Positions 44,956 to 54,927 of a stretch of 64,000 bases of DNA are shown in pieces (position 1 is the stretch's first letter; every line of letters begins with the position of its first letter). Both the position numbers and the translations under genes were made by a program. The stretch covers positions 1-64,000 of the forward strand of contig NZ_JNWO01000034.1 in NCBI RefSeq assembly GCF_000716435.1, written 5' to 3'. Under the pieces are notes generated by a model. That model saw only the letters and a list, made by a program, of their open reading frames with translations. It made no database searches and was not told where the DNA came from. Origin of the DNA: Streptomyces xylophagus (GTDB taxonomy: Bacteria; Actinomycetota; Actinomycetes; Streptomycetales; Streptomycetaceae).

Positions 44956-45627
44956 ATGACGATCCGCGTGATGCTCGTCGACGACCAGGTGCTGCTGCGC
45001 ACCGGGTTCCGGATGGTGCTCGCCGCCCAGCCGGACATGGAGGTCGTCGCGGAGGCGGGCGACGGCGTCGAGGCCCTCCAGGTGCTGTCCGCGACCGCGG
45101 TCGACGTGGTGCTGATGGACGTCCGTATGCCGAAGCTGGACGGCGTGGAGACCACCCGCCGCATCTGCCAGGGCGAGAACCCGCCGAAGGTGCTGATCCT
45201 GACCACCTTCGACCTCGACGAGTACGCCTTCTCCGGGCTGAAGGCGGGCGCCTCCGGCTTCATGCTGAAGGACGTGCCGCCCGGCGAACTCCTCACCGCG
45301 ATCCGCTCCGTGCACAGCGGGGACGCCGTCGTGGCGCCCTCGACGACCCGTCGGCTCCTGGACCGCTTCGCCCCGATGCTGCCCTCCACCGGCAAGGAGC
45401 CCCAGCGCAAGGAGCTGGAGCGCCTCACCGAGCGCGAACGCGAGGTCATGATCCTCGTCGCCCAGGGCCTGTCCAACGGCGAGATCGCGGCCCGCCTGGT
45501 GCTGTCCGAGGCGACCGTGAAGACCCACGTCGGCCGCATCCTGACCAAGCTCGGCCTGCGGGACCGGGTGCAGGTGGTGGTCCTGGCGTACGAGACGGGG
45601 CTGGTGCGGGCCGGCGGCCACGGCTGA
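44956..45627 (+). CDS. NarL/LuxR-family response regulator
   Basis: 223 residues. Receiver domain with Asp9, Asp10, phosphoacceptor Asp55 (LMDVRMP) and Lys in GFMLKDV, then a LuxR-type helix-turn-helix (LTEREREVMILVAQGLSNGEIAARLVLSEATVKTHVGRILTKLGLRDR). ATG 44956 is preferred over 44947 because GGAAG lies nine bases before it. Partner of the kinase just upstream. Targets unknown. Confidence 0.95.
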   Translation: MTIRVMLVDDQVLLRTGFRMVLAAQPDMEVVAEAGDGVEALQVLSATAVDVVLMDVRMPKLDGVETTRRICQGENPPKVLILTTFDLDEYAFSGLKAGASGFMLKDVPPGELLTAIRSVHSGDAVVAPSTTRRLLDRFAPMLPSTGKEPQRKELERLTEREREVMILVAQGLSNGEIAARLVLSEATVKTHVGRILTKLGLRDRVQVVVLAYETGLVRAGGHG

Positions 45628-45657
45628 GGAGTCACCCCTCCGGCTGCCCGGCGGCGG

Positions 45658-46767
45658 CTATCTGAGGATGCCCTCCAGGAAGTCGCTGCCCAGGCGGGCC
45701 ACCACCGTGACGTCCAGCTGGTGCAGGACGTAGCGGCCGCGGCGGCGGGTGGTGATCAGGCCGGCCTTCTTCAGGACGCTCAGGTGGCGGGATATCTCGG
45801 GGGCGGTCATGCCGTGCATCTGGGTCAGCTCGCCGGTGGTGAAGGCGCTCCGGGCCAGGTTGCGGCACAGGCGCATGCGGACCGGGTGGGACAGGGCGGT
45901 CATCCGCAGGGTCAGCTGCTCCACGGAGGGCGGTGCGGCGAGCTTGGGCGTGCCCACGGGGTAGTGCACGACGGGCTGCCAGTCGTGCCGGTACAGGACC
46001 GTCAGGTGCGGCCAGCCCAGGCTGGTGGGCACCAGGAGGAGGCCGCCGTCCTGGGTCGCCGTGCAGCCGGTGCCGAGTTTGTCGACCGTGATGCGGGTGG
46101 CGCTCTCGTCGAGTGCCACCGCCGTGGACATCGACTTCAGCGCCTCAGCGAGCCCCTTGCGCCGCAGGAGGTCCGTCTTGTGGCGGGCGTCGGCGGCGAG
46201 CTGGTGGTGCATCCGGGACCAGGTCTCCGCGAAGAACGCCTCGTCGCAGTCCTCCAGGAACTGCCGCAGCCAGGCCCTGGTCCGCGGCGGGTCGGCCAAC
46301 AGGCGCTCGGTGAACGCCAGTTGACGCGGACCGCGCGCGGCCGCCTGCTCCAGGGCGCGCCGCCGGATCCCGGCGTCGGTGAGCGGGCCGGGTCCGCCCG
46401 TGCTGTAGGTGATCGCGCAGGTCGTGAACTCCATCGCCGCGTCCACGAACTGCTCGTCCGTCAGCTTGTCCAGGAGGTCCAGCTCCTCGGCGAGCGTGGC
46501 CCCGGGGAGCGTGCTACGGCCCGGGATGCCCGCGTACGGCAGGAACAGGTCGGAGAACGTCGACCGCCACAGGAAGTCCGCCTCGCACATCCGGTCGGCC
46601 AGATGCGGGTCGAGCCCGGCGGTGACGCCGGTCACCCAGCCCTGGAGGCCGGGATGGTGCCCTGGCTCGGACAGCGCGTGCAGCGCCATGCACAGCTCGC
46701 CCAGGGGCGAGGGCGCGAAGGTGATCCGCTCCTGCCGCAGCCCGGTGATGTCGATGTGCACGCTCAT
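45658..46767 (-). CDS. DUF5937-type ArsR family regulator
   Basis: 369 residues. The first 270 are the DUF5937 region common in Streptomyces (DITGLRQERITFAPSPLGELCMALHAL). The C-terminus is an ArsR winged helix (LSHPVRMRLCRNLARSAFTTGELTQMHGMTAPEISRHLSVLKKAGLITTRRRGRYVLHQLD). It has no CxC metal motif. ATG 46767 (MSVHIDITG) is chosen at the start of the conserved region. A perfect 11-bp inverted repeat 39-63 bp upstream is a likely operator shared with the divergent small gene. Confidence 0.92.
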   Translation of the reverse strand: MSVHIDITGLRQERITFAPSPLGELCMALHALSEPGHHPGLQGWVTGVTAGLDPHLADRMCEADFLWRSTFSDLFLPYAGIPGRSTLPGATLAEELDLLDKLTDEQFVDAAMEFTTCAITYSTGGPGPLTDAGIRRRALEQAAARGPRQLAFTERLLADPPRTRAWLRQFLEDCDEAFFAETWSRMHHQLAADARHKTDLLRRKGLAEALKSMSTAVALDESATRITVDKLGTGCTATQDGGLLLVPTSLGWPHLTVLYRHDWQPVVHYPVGTPKLAAPPSVEQLTLRMTALSHPVRMRLCRNLARSAFTTGELTQMHGMTAPEISRHLSVLKKAGLITTRRRGRYVLHQLDVTVVARLGSDFLEGILR

Positions 46768-46805
46768 GTCCCCCATCGTGCACCCCGCCACTGACAACGC
46801 ACCGC

Positions 46806-46830
46806 TCGATTGACGGCGCCCGTCAATCGA
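46806..46830. promoter_or_regulatory. Perfect 11-bp inverted repeat, probable operator
   Basis: TCGATTGACGG (46806-46816), CGC, CCGTCAATCGA (46820-46830). Each arm contains TTGACG, usable as -35 in either direction. It lies between the DUF5937 regulator (minus) and the small gene (plus), 36 bp before the latter's start. Confidence 0.85.
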
Positions 46831-46866
46831 CGCGACAGCCACCGGGCGGCGGCGCAGCCTGGAGAC

Positions 46867-47082
46867 ATGAGCATCACCCAGCAGTACTTCCTCGACACCT
46901 ACCGCGCCCAGCGGCTCGGCGAAGTGCCGCCGCCCCCGCCCGGCGCCCACGACTGGCGAACGGCCCGCGAGCTGCGCGGCTACCGGCAGTTCCGCGCGGT
47001 CGTCGCGGAACGCCCGGTCCATGGTCGGCTACGGCGGGCCCTGGGCCGCCTGCTGCACCCGCACCCGCGTTCCGCCTGCTGA
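46867..47082 (+). CDS. Small hypothetical protein divergent from the ArsR regulator
   Basis: 71 residues, MSITQQYFLDTYRAQRLGEVPPPPPGAHDWRTARELRGYRQFRAV..., ending in an Arg-rich, basic segment. GGAGA lies four bases before the ATG. No family is recognised and no membrane or signal segment is seen. Its placement next to a clear operator and opposite the regulator suggests it is the regulator's target. It ends 6 bp from the convergent lyase gene. Confidence 0.6.
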   Translation: MSITQQYFLDTYRAQRLGEVPPPPPGAHDWRTARELRGYRQFRAVVAERPVHGRLRRALGRLLHPHPRSAC

Positions 47083-47088
47083 CATCCG

Positions 47089-48306
47089 TCAGCCCCCGGT
47101 CTCCTCCTTCAGGCGGACCACGAAGTCCGCGACCGCCGCCTTCACGTCGTCGGCCGTCCACTCCAGGGCGGCGGCCCGCACATAGACCTCGGTGACCGCC
47201 AGACCCGGACCCTTCGCGTCCCAGGGGTTGGCGAAGAGGGCGGTCTTCGTCTCCTCGGCCTGCCGGATCGCGGCCTCCGAGACCGCGTCGGGGTCGTACG
47301 GCAGCCAGACCTGGAACTCGTTCGTGTGCGGCTGCTCGGGCTGGACACCGATCCAGGGCACCCCGGCCGCCGCGAACCCCTCGCGCAGCGCCTCGGCGAC
47401 CACGCGCGCGTGGGCCACGTACGAGGGCAGCCGGGGCAGTTCCCGGTCCAGGCCGGCGAGTGCCGTCAGCGCGGTGGGGAACTGCTGGAAGATCTGGCCG
47501 CCGTACCGGTGCCGCCAGGTCTTCGCCTCGTCGATCAGGGTCTTCGGGCCGGCGAGCGCGGCGCCGCCCAGTCCTTCGAGGGACTTGTAGAACGACACGT
47601 AGATGCTGTCCGCCAGGTCGGCGATCTCGTCGAGCGGGCGGCCGAAGTGGGGGGCGGACTCCCACAGACGGGCGCCGTCGAAGTGGACCACCGCGTCGCG
47701 TTCGTGCGCGGCCTCGACGACGGCGGAGAGTTCCTCCCAGGAGGGCAGGACGAAACCGGCGTCCCGGAGGGGCAGTTCGAGCATCAGCGCCCCGAAGGGC
47801 TCCGGGAAGTCGCGCACCTCGTCGGCGGTCGGCAGCCGGGGCTCGCTCGTCACATGGACCGGGCGCAACCCGCTGACCTGGCTGAGCGCATTCCGTTCGT
47901 GCACTTCGGGGTGGGCGAGCGGGTGCAGGGCGACGACCGGGTTTCCGGTGCGGCCCGCCCAGCAGCGCAGGGCCACCTGCTGGGCCATCGTGCCCGTGGG
48001 GAAGAAGGCCGCGGCCTCCTTGCCGAGCAGTTCGGCGACCCGCTTCTCCAGGGTCTCGACGATGCCGCCGCCGTACATGTCCGACGTCTCGTCGAGGTCG
48101 TAGAGCTCGGCCGCCTCCTGGAGGAACGCCAGCCGCTCGCGGAGGGGGTCCAGGAAGCCGAGGCGCGCGAGTGCGCGCTTCGCGTTCCGGTTCGCGCTGA
48201 TGCGCCGTTTGCGGCGCTCCAGGATGCGTTCCTCGTCGGTTGTCGGCTCCGCTCCCCGCTCGTCCTGCTCCGCCTGCTCTTCGCCCTGTTCCGCCGCATC
48301 GCTCAT
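47089..48306 (-). CDS. Threonine aldolase/beta-eliminating lyase family PLP enzyme
   Basis: 405 residues of PLP fold type I. After a charged N-terminal helix region, the aldolase core begins (LYDLDETSDMYGGGIVETLEKRVAELLGKEAAAFFPTGTMAQQVALRCW). The PLP Asp and Lys lie in VVHFDGARLW and SFYKSLEGLGGAALAG. Low-specificity threonine aldolases split threonine to glycine and acetaldehyde; the exact substrate is uncertain. ATG 48306 is chosen; the frame upstream is open but unlike homologues. Confidence 0.88.
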   Translation of the reverse strand: MSDAAEQGEEQAEQDERGAEPTTDEERILERRKRRISANRNAKRALARLGFLDPLRERLAFLQEAAELYDLDETSDMYGGGIVETLEKRVAELLGKEAAAFFPTGTMAQQVALRCWAGRTGNPVVALHPLAHPEVHERNALSQVSGLRPVHVTSEPRLPTADEVRDFPEPFGALMLELPLRDAGFVLPSWEELSAVVEAAHERDAVVHFDGARLWESAPHFGRPLDEIADLADSIYVSFYKSLEGLGGAALAGPKTLIDEAKTWRHRYGGQIFQQFPTALTALAGLDRELPRLPSYVAHARVVAEALREGFAAAGVPWIGVQPEQPHTNEFQVWLPYDPDAVSEAAIRQAEETKTALFANPWDAKGPGLAVTEVYVRAAALEWTADDVKAAVADFVVRLKEETGG

Positions 48307-48491
48307 GCTCCGGATGATGCCTGGTGCGGGTCCGCGCGAGCACCCGGATTTCCCCAGGCTTTCCCGTTCGCCGGTGGTGTGCGACAACCCACAGCCTGTG
48401 GACAACCGGACGCCCCTCGAACCGATCGCGTTAACATGACGAGAAATCGTCCGGTACCCGGAGCGGACTGGAACGGGAAGGCCGCCGTCGC

Positions 48492-49412
48492 GTGAGTACA
48501 TTCCAACAGCCAGAGCCCAAGGACCGCCCCGCGCGGCTCGCCGTCGGTGTCGTCGGCGCCGGCCGGGTGGGCCCCGCGCTCGCCGCGTCCCTCCAGCTGG
48601 CCGGGCACCGCCCGGTGGCCGTCTCCGGGGTCTCCGACGCGTCCAGGCGACGGGCCGCGCTGATGCTCCCCGAGGTGCCGGTCGTCACGCCCGCGCAGGT
48701 CCTGGAGCGCTCCGACCTGGTGCTGCTGACCGTCCCGGACGACGCCCTGCCCGGACTCGTGGAGGGCCTCGCCGAGACCGGCGCCGTACGCCCCGGGCAG
48801 CTGCTCGTGCACACCTCGGGACGGTACGGCGCGAAGGTCCTGGACCCCGCTCTGCGGGTCGGCGCGCTGCCGCTGGCCCTGCACCCCGCGATGACGTTCA
48901 CGGGGACCCCGGTGGACGTGCAACGCCTCGCCGGGTGCTCCTTCGGGGTCACCGCGCCCGAGGAACTGCGGCTGGCCGCCGAGGCCCTGGTGATCGAGAT
49001 GGGCGGCGAGCCCGAGTGGATCGCCGAGGAGAACCGCCCGCTGTACCACGCAGCCCTCGCGCTGGGCGCCAATCACCTCGTGACCCTGGTCGCCGAGTCC
49101 ATGGAGCTGCTGCGCACCGCCGGCGTCGAGGCCCCCGACCGGATGCTCGGCCCGCTGTTGGGCGCCGCCCTGGACAACGCCCTGCGTTCCGGTGACGCCG
49201 CGCTCACCGGCCCCGTCGCGCGCGGGGACGCGGGCACCGTCGCCGCGCACGTCACCGAGTTGCGCAAGCACGCCCCGCAGACCGTCGCCGGCTATCTGGC
49301 GATGGCCCGCGCGACCGCCGACCGGGCCCTCGCGCACGGGCTCCTCAAGCCGGAACTCGCCGAGGACCTCCTCGGTGTGCTCGCCAACGGCACCGAGGGA
49401 GATGCCGGATGA
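48492..49412 (+). CDS. Rossmann-fold DUF2520 protein, first gene of the panC operon
   Basis: 306 residues. N-terminal NAD(P)-binding Rossmann fold ([23 protein letters not shown]) and C-terminal all-helical DUF2520 domain (from about residue 160; [24 protein letters not shown]). Shaped like F420-dependent NADP reductases and ketopantoate reductases. Its TGA overlaps the panC ATG (ATGA), so it belongs to pantothenate synthesis by position. It might serve as the ketopantoate reductase, which is otherwise not seen here; this is inference. Confidence 0.88.
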   Translation: MSTFQQPEPKDRPARLAVGVVGAGRVGPALAASLQLAGHRPVAVSGVSDASRRRAALMLPEVPVVTPAQVLERSDLVLLTVPDDALPGLVEGLAETGAVRPGQLLVHTSGRYGAKVLDPALRVGALPLALHPAMTFTGTPVDVQRLAGCSFGVTAPEELRLAAEALVIEMGGEPEWIAEENRPLYHAALALGANHLVTLVAESMELLRTAGVEAPDRMLGPLLGAALDNALRSGDAALTGPVARGDAGTVAAHVTELRKHAPQTVAGYLAMARATADRALAHGLLKPELAEDLLGVLANGTEGDAG

Positions 49413-50416
49413 CCACCACCCTGCTGCGCACCGCCGACGAACTGCACGCACGCACGCGTGCGGGCCGTCGCGTCGTCGTCATGACGATGGGCGCCCTGCA
49501 CGAGGGCCACGCCACGCTGGTCCGTACGGCCCGTGAGATCGCCGGGCCGGACGGCGAGGTCGTGGTCACCGTCTTCGTGAACCCGCTGCAGTTCGGCAAG
49601 GGCGAGGACCTCGACCGCTATCCGCGCACCCTGGACGCCGACCTCAAGATCGCCGAACAGGCGGGCGCCGACGTCGTGTTCGCGCCTTCCGTGGACGAGG
49701 TCTACCCGGGCGGCGAACCCCAGGTGCGCATCTCGGCGGGCCCCATGGGCGAACGCCTGGAGGGTGCGGTCCGCCCAGGCCACTTCGACGGCATGCTCAC
49801 CGTCGTCGCCAAGCTGCTGCACCTCACCCGTCCCGACGTGGCCCTGTTCGGTCAGAAGGACGCCCAGCAGCTCGCCCTGATCCGCCGCATGGTGCGCGAC
49901 CTGAACTTCGGCACGGAGATCGTCGGCGTGCCGACCGTGCGCGAGGCCGACGGCCTGGCCCTGTCCAGCCGGAACCGCTATCTGTCCGCGCGGGAGCGGC
50001 GCACCGCGCTCGCCCTCTCGCAGGCCCTGTTCGCGGGCCGCGACCGGCACGCCGCCCAGGAGGCGCTGCGCGCGCGGGCCCGCGAGGTGCCCGCCACACA
50101 CGCGCGTGCCGAGGCGCTCAGCGCCATAGGGGAGTCCCGCGCTGCGGCCGACGCGCACGCCGTCGCCAAGGCCGCCCCCGGCCCCGGCAGCCCGGCGTCC
50201 GTCCGCGCCGCCGCCCGCCTGGTCCTCGACAACGCCGCCCGCCTGGACCCGCCGCTCGCCCTGGACTACCTCGCCCTCGTCGACCCGTCCGACTTCACGG
50301 ACGTGGACGAGGACTTCACCGGGGAGGCCGTCCTCGCCGTCGCCGCCCGGGTCGGGACGACCCGGCTGATCGACAACATCCCACTCGCTTTCGGAACCTT
50401 CGGAGCCGCCTCGTGA
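49409..50416 (+). CDS. panC: Pantoate-beta-alanine ligase (pantothenate synthetase)
   Basis: 335 residues. Joins pantoate and beta-alanine with ATP. Nucleotidylyltransferase motifs: [13 protein letters not shown] (HxGH), [34 protein letters not shown] and [16 protein letters not shown]. The middle of the C-terminal domain has an Ala-rich insertion (residues about 218-260) lengthening the usual 285-residue protein. Overlaps upstream and downstream genes by four bases. Confidence 0.96.
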   Translation: MTTTLLRTADELHARTRAGRRVVVMTMGALHEGHATLVRTAREIAGPDGEVVVTVFVNPLQFGKGEDLDRYPRTLDADLKIAEQAGADVVFAPSVDEVYPGGEPQVRISAGPMGERLEGAVRPGHFDGMLTVVAKLLHLTRPDVALFGQKDAQQLALIRRMVRDLNFGTEIVGVPTVREADGLALSSRNRYLSARERRTALALSQALFAGRDRHAAQEALRARAREVPATHARAEALSAIGESRAAADAHAVAKAAPGPGSPASVRAAARLVLDNAARLDPPLALDYLALVDPSDFTDVDEDFTGEAVLAVAARVGTTRLIDNIPLAFGTFGAAS

Positions 50417-52131
50417 CCAGCACAGGCATACGACTGCACGCGCCCGCCCCCGGGTGGTCCATCGCCGCGGACGTGGTGGTGGTCGGCTCCGGAGTGGCCG
50501 GCCTGACCGCTGCCCTGCGCTGCGAGGCGGCCGGGCTGCGGACGGTCGTGGTCACCAAGGCCCGCCTCGACGACGGCTCCACCCGCTGGGCCCAGGGCGG
50601 TATCGCCGCCGCCCTCGGGGAAGGCGACACCCCCGAACAGCACCTGGACGACACGCTGGTCGCGGGCGCGGGCCTGTGCGACGAGGAGGCCGTCCGCATC
50701 CTCGTCACCGAGGGCCCGGACGCCGTACGACGGCTCATCGAGACCGGTGCCCACTTCGACGAGTCCTCCGAAGGAGGACTGGAGTTGGCCCGTGAGGGCG
50801 GCCATCACCGGCGCCGTATCGCGCACGCGGGCGGCGACGCGACCGGCGCGGAGGTCTCCCGGGCGCTCGTCGAGGCCGTACACGCGCGTGGCCTGCGTAC
50901 GATCGAGAACGCGCTCGTGCTGGACCTCCTGACGGACGCGGAGGGCCGTACGGCGGGCGTGAGTCTGCACGTCATGGGCGAGGGGCAGCACGACGGGGTG
51001 GGCGCGGTGCACGCGCCCGCCGTTGTCCTCGCGACCGGTGGCATGGGGCAGGTGTTCTCGGCGACCACCAACCCGTCCGTGTCGACCGGCGACGGGGTCG
51101 CCCTCGCGCTCCGCGCGGGTGCCGAGGTCTCCGACCTGGAGTTCGTGCAGTTCCACCCGACCGTGCTGTTCCTCGGCGCCGACGCGGAGGGCCAGCAGCC
51201 CCTCGTCTCCGAGGCGGTGCGCGGCGAGGGCGCCCACCTGGTCGACGCCGACGGCGTGCGCTTCATGGTGGGCCAGCACGAACTGGCCGAGCTCGCGCCC
51301 CGGGACATCGTCGCCAAGGGCATCACGCGGCGCATGTTGGAGCAGGATGCCGAGCACATGTTCCTCGACGCCCGGCACTTCGGCGCCGACATGTGGGAGC
51401 ACCGCTTCCCGACGATCCTCGCCGCCTGCCGCAGCCACGGCATCGACCCGGTCACCGAGCCCGTCCCGGTCGCCCCGGCCGCCCACTACGCCTCCGGCGG
51501 CGTCCGCACCGACTCCCGGGGCCGTACGACCGTCCCCGGCCTGTACGCGTGCGGAGAGGTCGCCTGCACCGGCGTGCACGGAGCGAACCGGCTCGCCTCC
51601 AACTCCCTTCTCGAAGGCCTCGTCTACGCCGAGCGGATTGTCGCCGACATCACGGAGAGCCAGGCCGAAAACGCCCTCCACGCGCGTGTGCCCGAGCCGG
51701 TCCCGCACCCGCACAAGCCCGCGCACCCGCTGCTCGCCCCCGAGGCCCGCTTCGCGATCCAGCGGATCATGACCGAGGGTGCGGGTGTCCTGCGCTCCGC
51801 CGACTCCCTCGCCAGGGCAGCCGGACAACTCCAGCAGCTGCACACCGACGCCCGTGATGCACTCGACGAGAACGGCAAGACCGCCGAGCCCGGCGTCGAC
51901 ACCTGGGAGGCCACCAACCTCCTGTGCGTGGCCCGCGTCCTGGTCGCCGCCGCCGCTCAGCGCGAGGAGACCCGGGGCTGCCACTGGCGCGAGGACCACG
52001 CCGAGCGCGACGACACCGCCTGGCGCCGCCACATCGTCGTACGGCTGAATCCCGACCGCACGCTGGCCGTAGACACCACGGACACCGCAGACTTCCCCCC
52101 GACCCGGCAGCACCGTCCCCAGGAGCAGTGA
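50413..52131 (+). CDS. nadB: L-aspartate oxidase
   Basis: 572 residues. FAD-binding [21 protein letters not shown] at the start; [12 protein letters not shown], and [15 protein letters not shown] with [13 protein letters not shown] and the [22 protein letters not shown] cap complete the fold. Oxidises aspartate to iminoaspartate, the first step to NAD. GTGA overlap with panC. nadC follows, but nadA is not in this cluster. Confidence 0.96.
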   Translation: MTSTGIRLHAPAPGWSIAADVVVVGSGVAGLTAALRCEAAGLRTVVVTKARLDDGSTRWAQGGIAAALGEGDTPEQHLDDTLVAGAGLCDEEAVRILVTEGPDAVRRLIETGAHFDESSEGGLELAREGGHHRRRIAHAGGDATGAEVSRALVEAVHARGLRTIENALVLDLLTDAEGRTAGVSLHVMGEGQHDGVGAVHAPAVVLATGGMGQVFSATTNPSVSTGDGVALALRAGAEVSDLEFVQFHPTVLFLGADAEGQQPLVSEAVRGEGAHLVDADGVRFMVGQHELAELAPRDIVAKGITRRMLEQDAEHMFLDARHFGADMWEHRFPTILAACRSHGIDPVTEPVPVAPAAHYASGGVRTDSRGRTTVPGLYACGEVACTGVHGANRLASNSLLEGLVYAERIVADITESQAENALHARVPEPVPHPHKPAHPLLAPEARFAIQRIMTEGAGVLRSADSLARAAGQLQQLHTDARDALDENGKTAEPGVDTWEATNLLCVARVLVAAAAQREETRGCHWREDHAERDDTAWRRHIVVRLNPDRTLAVDTTDTADFPPTRQHRPQEQ

Positions 52132-52136
52132 CAGAA

Positions 52137-53114
52137 GTGAGCACCCACGACCTTCCCCTCGTCGACAGCGGTGGCTGCGGTGACGGCTGTGCCTGTGGCG
52201 CGGGCGCCGATGAGGAATACATGGAGTGCGGTCTTGACCCCGCGCTCGCCGAACTCCTGGCCGACGCCGGACTCGACCCCCTGGAGGTCGAGGACATCGC
52301 CAACGTCGCCATCCAGGAGGACCTGGCCGGCGGCGTCGACGTGACGACCGTCGCGACCATCCCCGAAGAGGCCGTCGCCACCGCCGACTTCACCGCGCGC
52401 GAAGCCGGTGTCGTGGCGGGCCTGAGGGTCGCCGAAGCGGTGGTCTCCGTGGTCTGCACCGACGAGTTCGAGGTCGAGCGGCACGTGGAGGACGGCGACC
52501 TCGTGGAGGCCGGACAGAAGCTCCTGTCGGTCACCACGCGCACGCGTGACCTGCTGACCGCCGAGCGCAGCGCGCTCAACATCCTGTGCCGCCTCTCCGG
52601 CATCGCGACCGCCACGCGCGCGTGGGTCGACGCCCTGGAGGGCACGAAGGCGAAGGTCCGCGACACCCGCAAGACGACGCCCGGCCTGCGCTCCCTGGAG
52701 AAGTACGCGGTCCGCTGCGGCGGCGGCGTCAACCACCGCATGTCCCTCTCGGACGCGGCCCTCGTCAAGGACAACCACGTGGTCGCCGCGGGTGGCGTCA
52801 CCCAGGCGTTCAAGGCCGTCCGGGAGGCCTTCCCGGACGTGGCGATCGAGGTCGAGGTCGACACCCTGCACCAGCTCCGCGAGGTCCTGGACGCGGGCGC
52901 CGACTTGATCCTGCTGGACAACTTCACGCCCGACGAGTGCGCGGAGGCCGTCGGCATCGTCCACGGCCGCGCCGCCCTGGAGGCCTCGGGCCGGCTCACC
53001 CTGGACAACGCCAAGGCGTACGCCGACACCGGGGTGGACTACCTCGCCGTAGGGGCCCTGACCCACTCCGCGCCGATCCTGGACATCGGCCTCGACCTCC
53101 GTGAGGCGCAGTAG
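52137..53114 (+). CDS. nadC: Nicotinate-nucleotide pyrophosphorylase, carboxylating
   Basis: 325 residues from GTG 52137, with AGGAG eleven bases upstream. QPRTase motifs: AIQEDLAGGVDVTT, RTRDLLTAERSALNILCRLSGIAT, RDTRKTTPGLRSLEKYAVRCGGGVNHRMSLSDAALVKDNH. An N-terminal extension of about 35 residues has four Cys (positions 14, 18, 20 and 31; CGDGCACG), more than the enzyme needs. Makes nicotinate mononucleotide from quinolinate and PRPP. A second GTG at 52128 overlaps the nadB stop. Confidence 0.95.
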   Translation: MSTHDLPLVDSGGCGDGCACGAGADEEYMECGLDPALAELLADAGLDPLEVEDIANVAIQEDLAGGVDVTTVATIPEEAVATADFTAREAGVVAGLRVAEAVVSVVCTDEFEVERHVEDGDLVEAGQKLLSVTTRTRDLLTAERSALNILCRLSGIATATRAWVDALEGTKAKVRDTRKTTPGLRSLEKYAVRCGGGVNHRMSLSDAALVKDNHVVAAGGVTQAFKAVREAFPDVAIEVEVDTLHQLREVLDAGADLILLDNFTPDECAEAVGIVHGRAALEASGRLTLDNAKAYADTGVDYLAVGALTHSAPILDIGLDLREAQ

Positions 53115-53116
53115 TC

Positions 53117-53914
53117 ATGCTCCTCACGATCGACGTGGGCAACACGCACACCGTTCTGGGCCTGTTCGACGGCGAAGAGATCATCGAGCACTGGCGCATC
53201 TCCACGGACGCGCGCCGCACCGCCGACGAACTCGCCGTACTCCTGCAGGGCCTGATGGGCATGCACCCGCTCCTCGGAGAGGAGCTGGGCGACGGCATCG
53301 ACGGCATCGCGATCTGCGCCACCGTGCCGTCCGTCCTGCACGAACTGCGCGAGGTCACCCGCCGCTACTACGGCGACGTGCCCGCCGTCCTCGTCGAACC
53401 GGGCGTCAAGACGGGCGTCCCGATCCTGACCGACAACCCCAAGGAGGTCGGCGCGGACCGCATCATCAACGCGGTCGCCGCCGTCGAGCTCTACGGCGGC
53501 CCCGCGATCGTCGTCGACTTCGGTACGGCGACCACGTTCGACGCGGTCTCCGCGCGCGGGGAGTACGTCGGCGGCGTCATCGCCCCCGGTATCGAGATCT
53601 CGGTCGAGGCACTCGGCGTCAAGGGTGCCCAACTGCGCAAGATCGAGGTGGCCCGGCCGCGCAGCGTGATCGGCAAGAACACCGTCGAGGCGATGCAGTC
53701 GGGCATCGTCTACGGGTTCGCCGGCCAGGTCGACGGAGTCGTCACCCGGATGGCCAAGGAGCTGGCCGACGACCCGGAGGACGTGACGGTGATCGCGACC
53801 GGCGGCCTTGCCCCGATGGTCCTGGGCGAGGCCTCGGTGATCGACGAGCACGAGCCCTGGCTGACCCTGATCGGCCTGCGGCTGGTCTACGAGCGGAACG
53901 TCTCGCGGATGTGA
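53117..53914 (+). CDS. coaX: Type III pantothenate kinase
   Basis: 265 residues. ASKHA-fold kinase: phosphate 1 motif DVGNTHTVLGLFDGEE, phosphate 2 VVDFGTATTFDAVS, adenosine motif ATGGLAPMVLGEAS. Phosphorylates pantothenate, the first committed step of CoA synthesis, so the operon links pantothenate formation to its use. Starts two bases after nadC. The last gene of the group. Confidence 0.96.
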   Translation: MLLTIDVGNTHTVLGLFDGEEIIEHWRISTDARRTADELAVLLQGLMGMHPLLGEELGDGIDGIAICATVPSVLHELREVTRRYYGDVPAVLVEPGVKTGVPILTDNPKEVGADRIINAVAAVELYGGPAIVVDFGTATTFDAVSARGEYVGGVIAPGIEISVEALGVKGAQLRKIEVARPRSVIGKNTVEAMQSGIVYGFAGQVDGVVTRMAKELADDPEDVTVIATGGLAPMVLGEASVIDEHEPWLTLIGLRLVYERNVSRM

Positions 53915-54201
53915 CCACGCGCGCGGGGCGTTGACGTTTGCCGCCGGGGGTGCCCCCGCCCAGTCTGCGGCGGCTTACGCGGCCCCACGAGGCGCGCCGC
54001 GAACGTTCGGCTCGTCGCGGTATTCGCACCGCCCACTCGCACGAGGTGCCGTCGCCAGGTGCGCCCACAGGGCGCCGCTGCTCCCGGCGGCAGCTGCGGT
54101 GCGCGCGGCGGAGCGGACGGTCCCCGCCACCCGGGCGGAAACCTCCGCGCCACACCCGCCCCCTATGTCGAATTTGTCTGATTAGCGCGTATCGTCGCCG
54201 C

Positions 54202-54879
54202 ATGCCCACGCCATACGGATCCCGCGGCGGCATGGCGTTCGGTGCGGAGGAGCTGCGTGTGCTCCGTCGCGCTCTCGCCCTCGCCCTCCAGCCCAGAACC
54301 GCCTCGGCCGAGGACGTCCAGGACTGTCTACGGCTCGCCGAATCCCTCGACGAGGCGGTACGCGAGGGAGTCCGGCTGCGCGCCTTCCTGGTCGCCGACC
54401 TCGCCCGGTACCGCGCCGCCCTGCCCGGCACCACCGCCGGCTACCTCACGCTCCTGGAGGAGGCGCTCGGCGCCGGGTACCGCCCGGACGTCGACGATCT
54501 CTCCGCCCTGCGGGCGCTGCGCGGCAACCCGGCCGCCGCAGCCCTCCTGGACCGCTGTCTCACACTCGCCGAACAGGACGTACGCGCGCGCCTCGCCCGT
54601 CGTACGACCGTGCGGCCCGCCCCGACCGTCCCGGCTTCCCGCACCCGCCTCCTGGCGCTCCCCGGAGGCCTCTCCGGGCGCCCTTCCGGGGCGGCCGGGG
54701 AAATCCTCGGGGAGGACGCCAAAGAGCCCGTGCGCAAGCCCGTGGAGCGGCCCGCGCCCACACCAGCGCCCGCGGCGCCGAAGCCGTCCCGGCCCATCCC
54801 CACTCCCGGCGAGGTCTTCCCCCGGCGCAAACCGGCACCCCCACCCGCGAATCCGCCGCAGCAGCTCGCCGCCGGCTGA
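54202..54879 (+). CDS. Hypothetical protein, Pro-rich C-terminus
   Basis: 225 residues. The first 150 are Ala/Leu-rich helices (FGAEELRVLRRALALALQPRTASAEDVQDCLRLAESLDEAVREGVRLRAFLVADLARYRAALPGT), and the end is disordered Pro/Ala-rich. No known domain is recognised. ATG 54202 is preceded by TATCGT six bases upstream with no ribosome site, so it is likely leaderless. The 287 bp before it holds only a small GGGGG/CCCCC hairpin (53946-53957) after coaX. Confidence 0.75.
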   Translation: MPTPYGSRGGMAFGAEELRVLRRALALALQPRTASAEDVQDCLRLAESLDEAVREGVRLRAFLVADLARYRAALPGTTAGYLTLLEEALGAGYRPDVDDLSALRALRGNPAAAALLDRCLTLAEQDVRARLARRTTVRPAPTVPASRTRLLALPGGLSGRPSGAAGEILGEDAKEPVRKPVERPAPTPAPAAPKPSRPIPTPGEVFPRRKPAPPPANPPQQLAAG

Positions 54880-54927
54880 ACCGACCCCGCCCCGTCCTCC
54901 TTCGGGCCCGTGGCTACTCTGGAGGGC

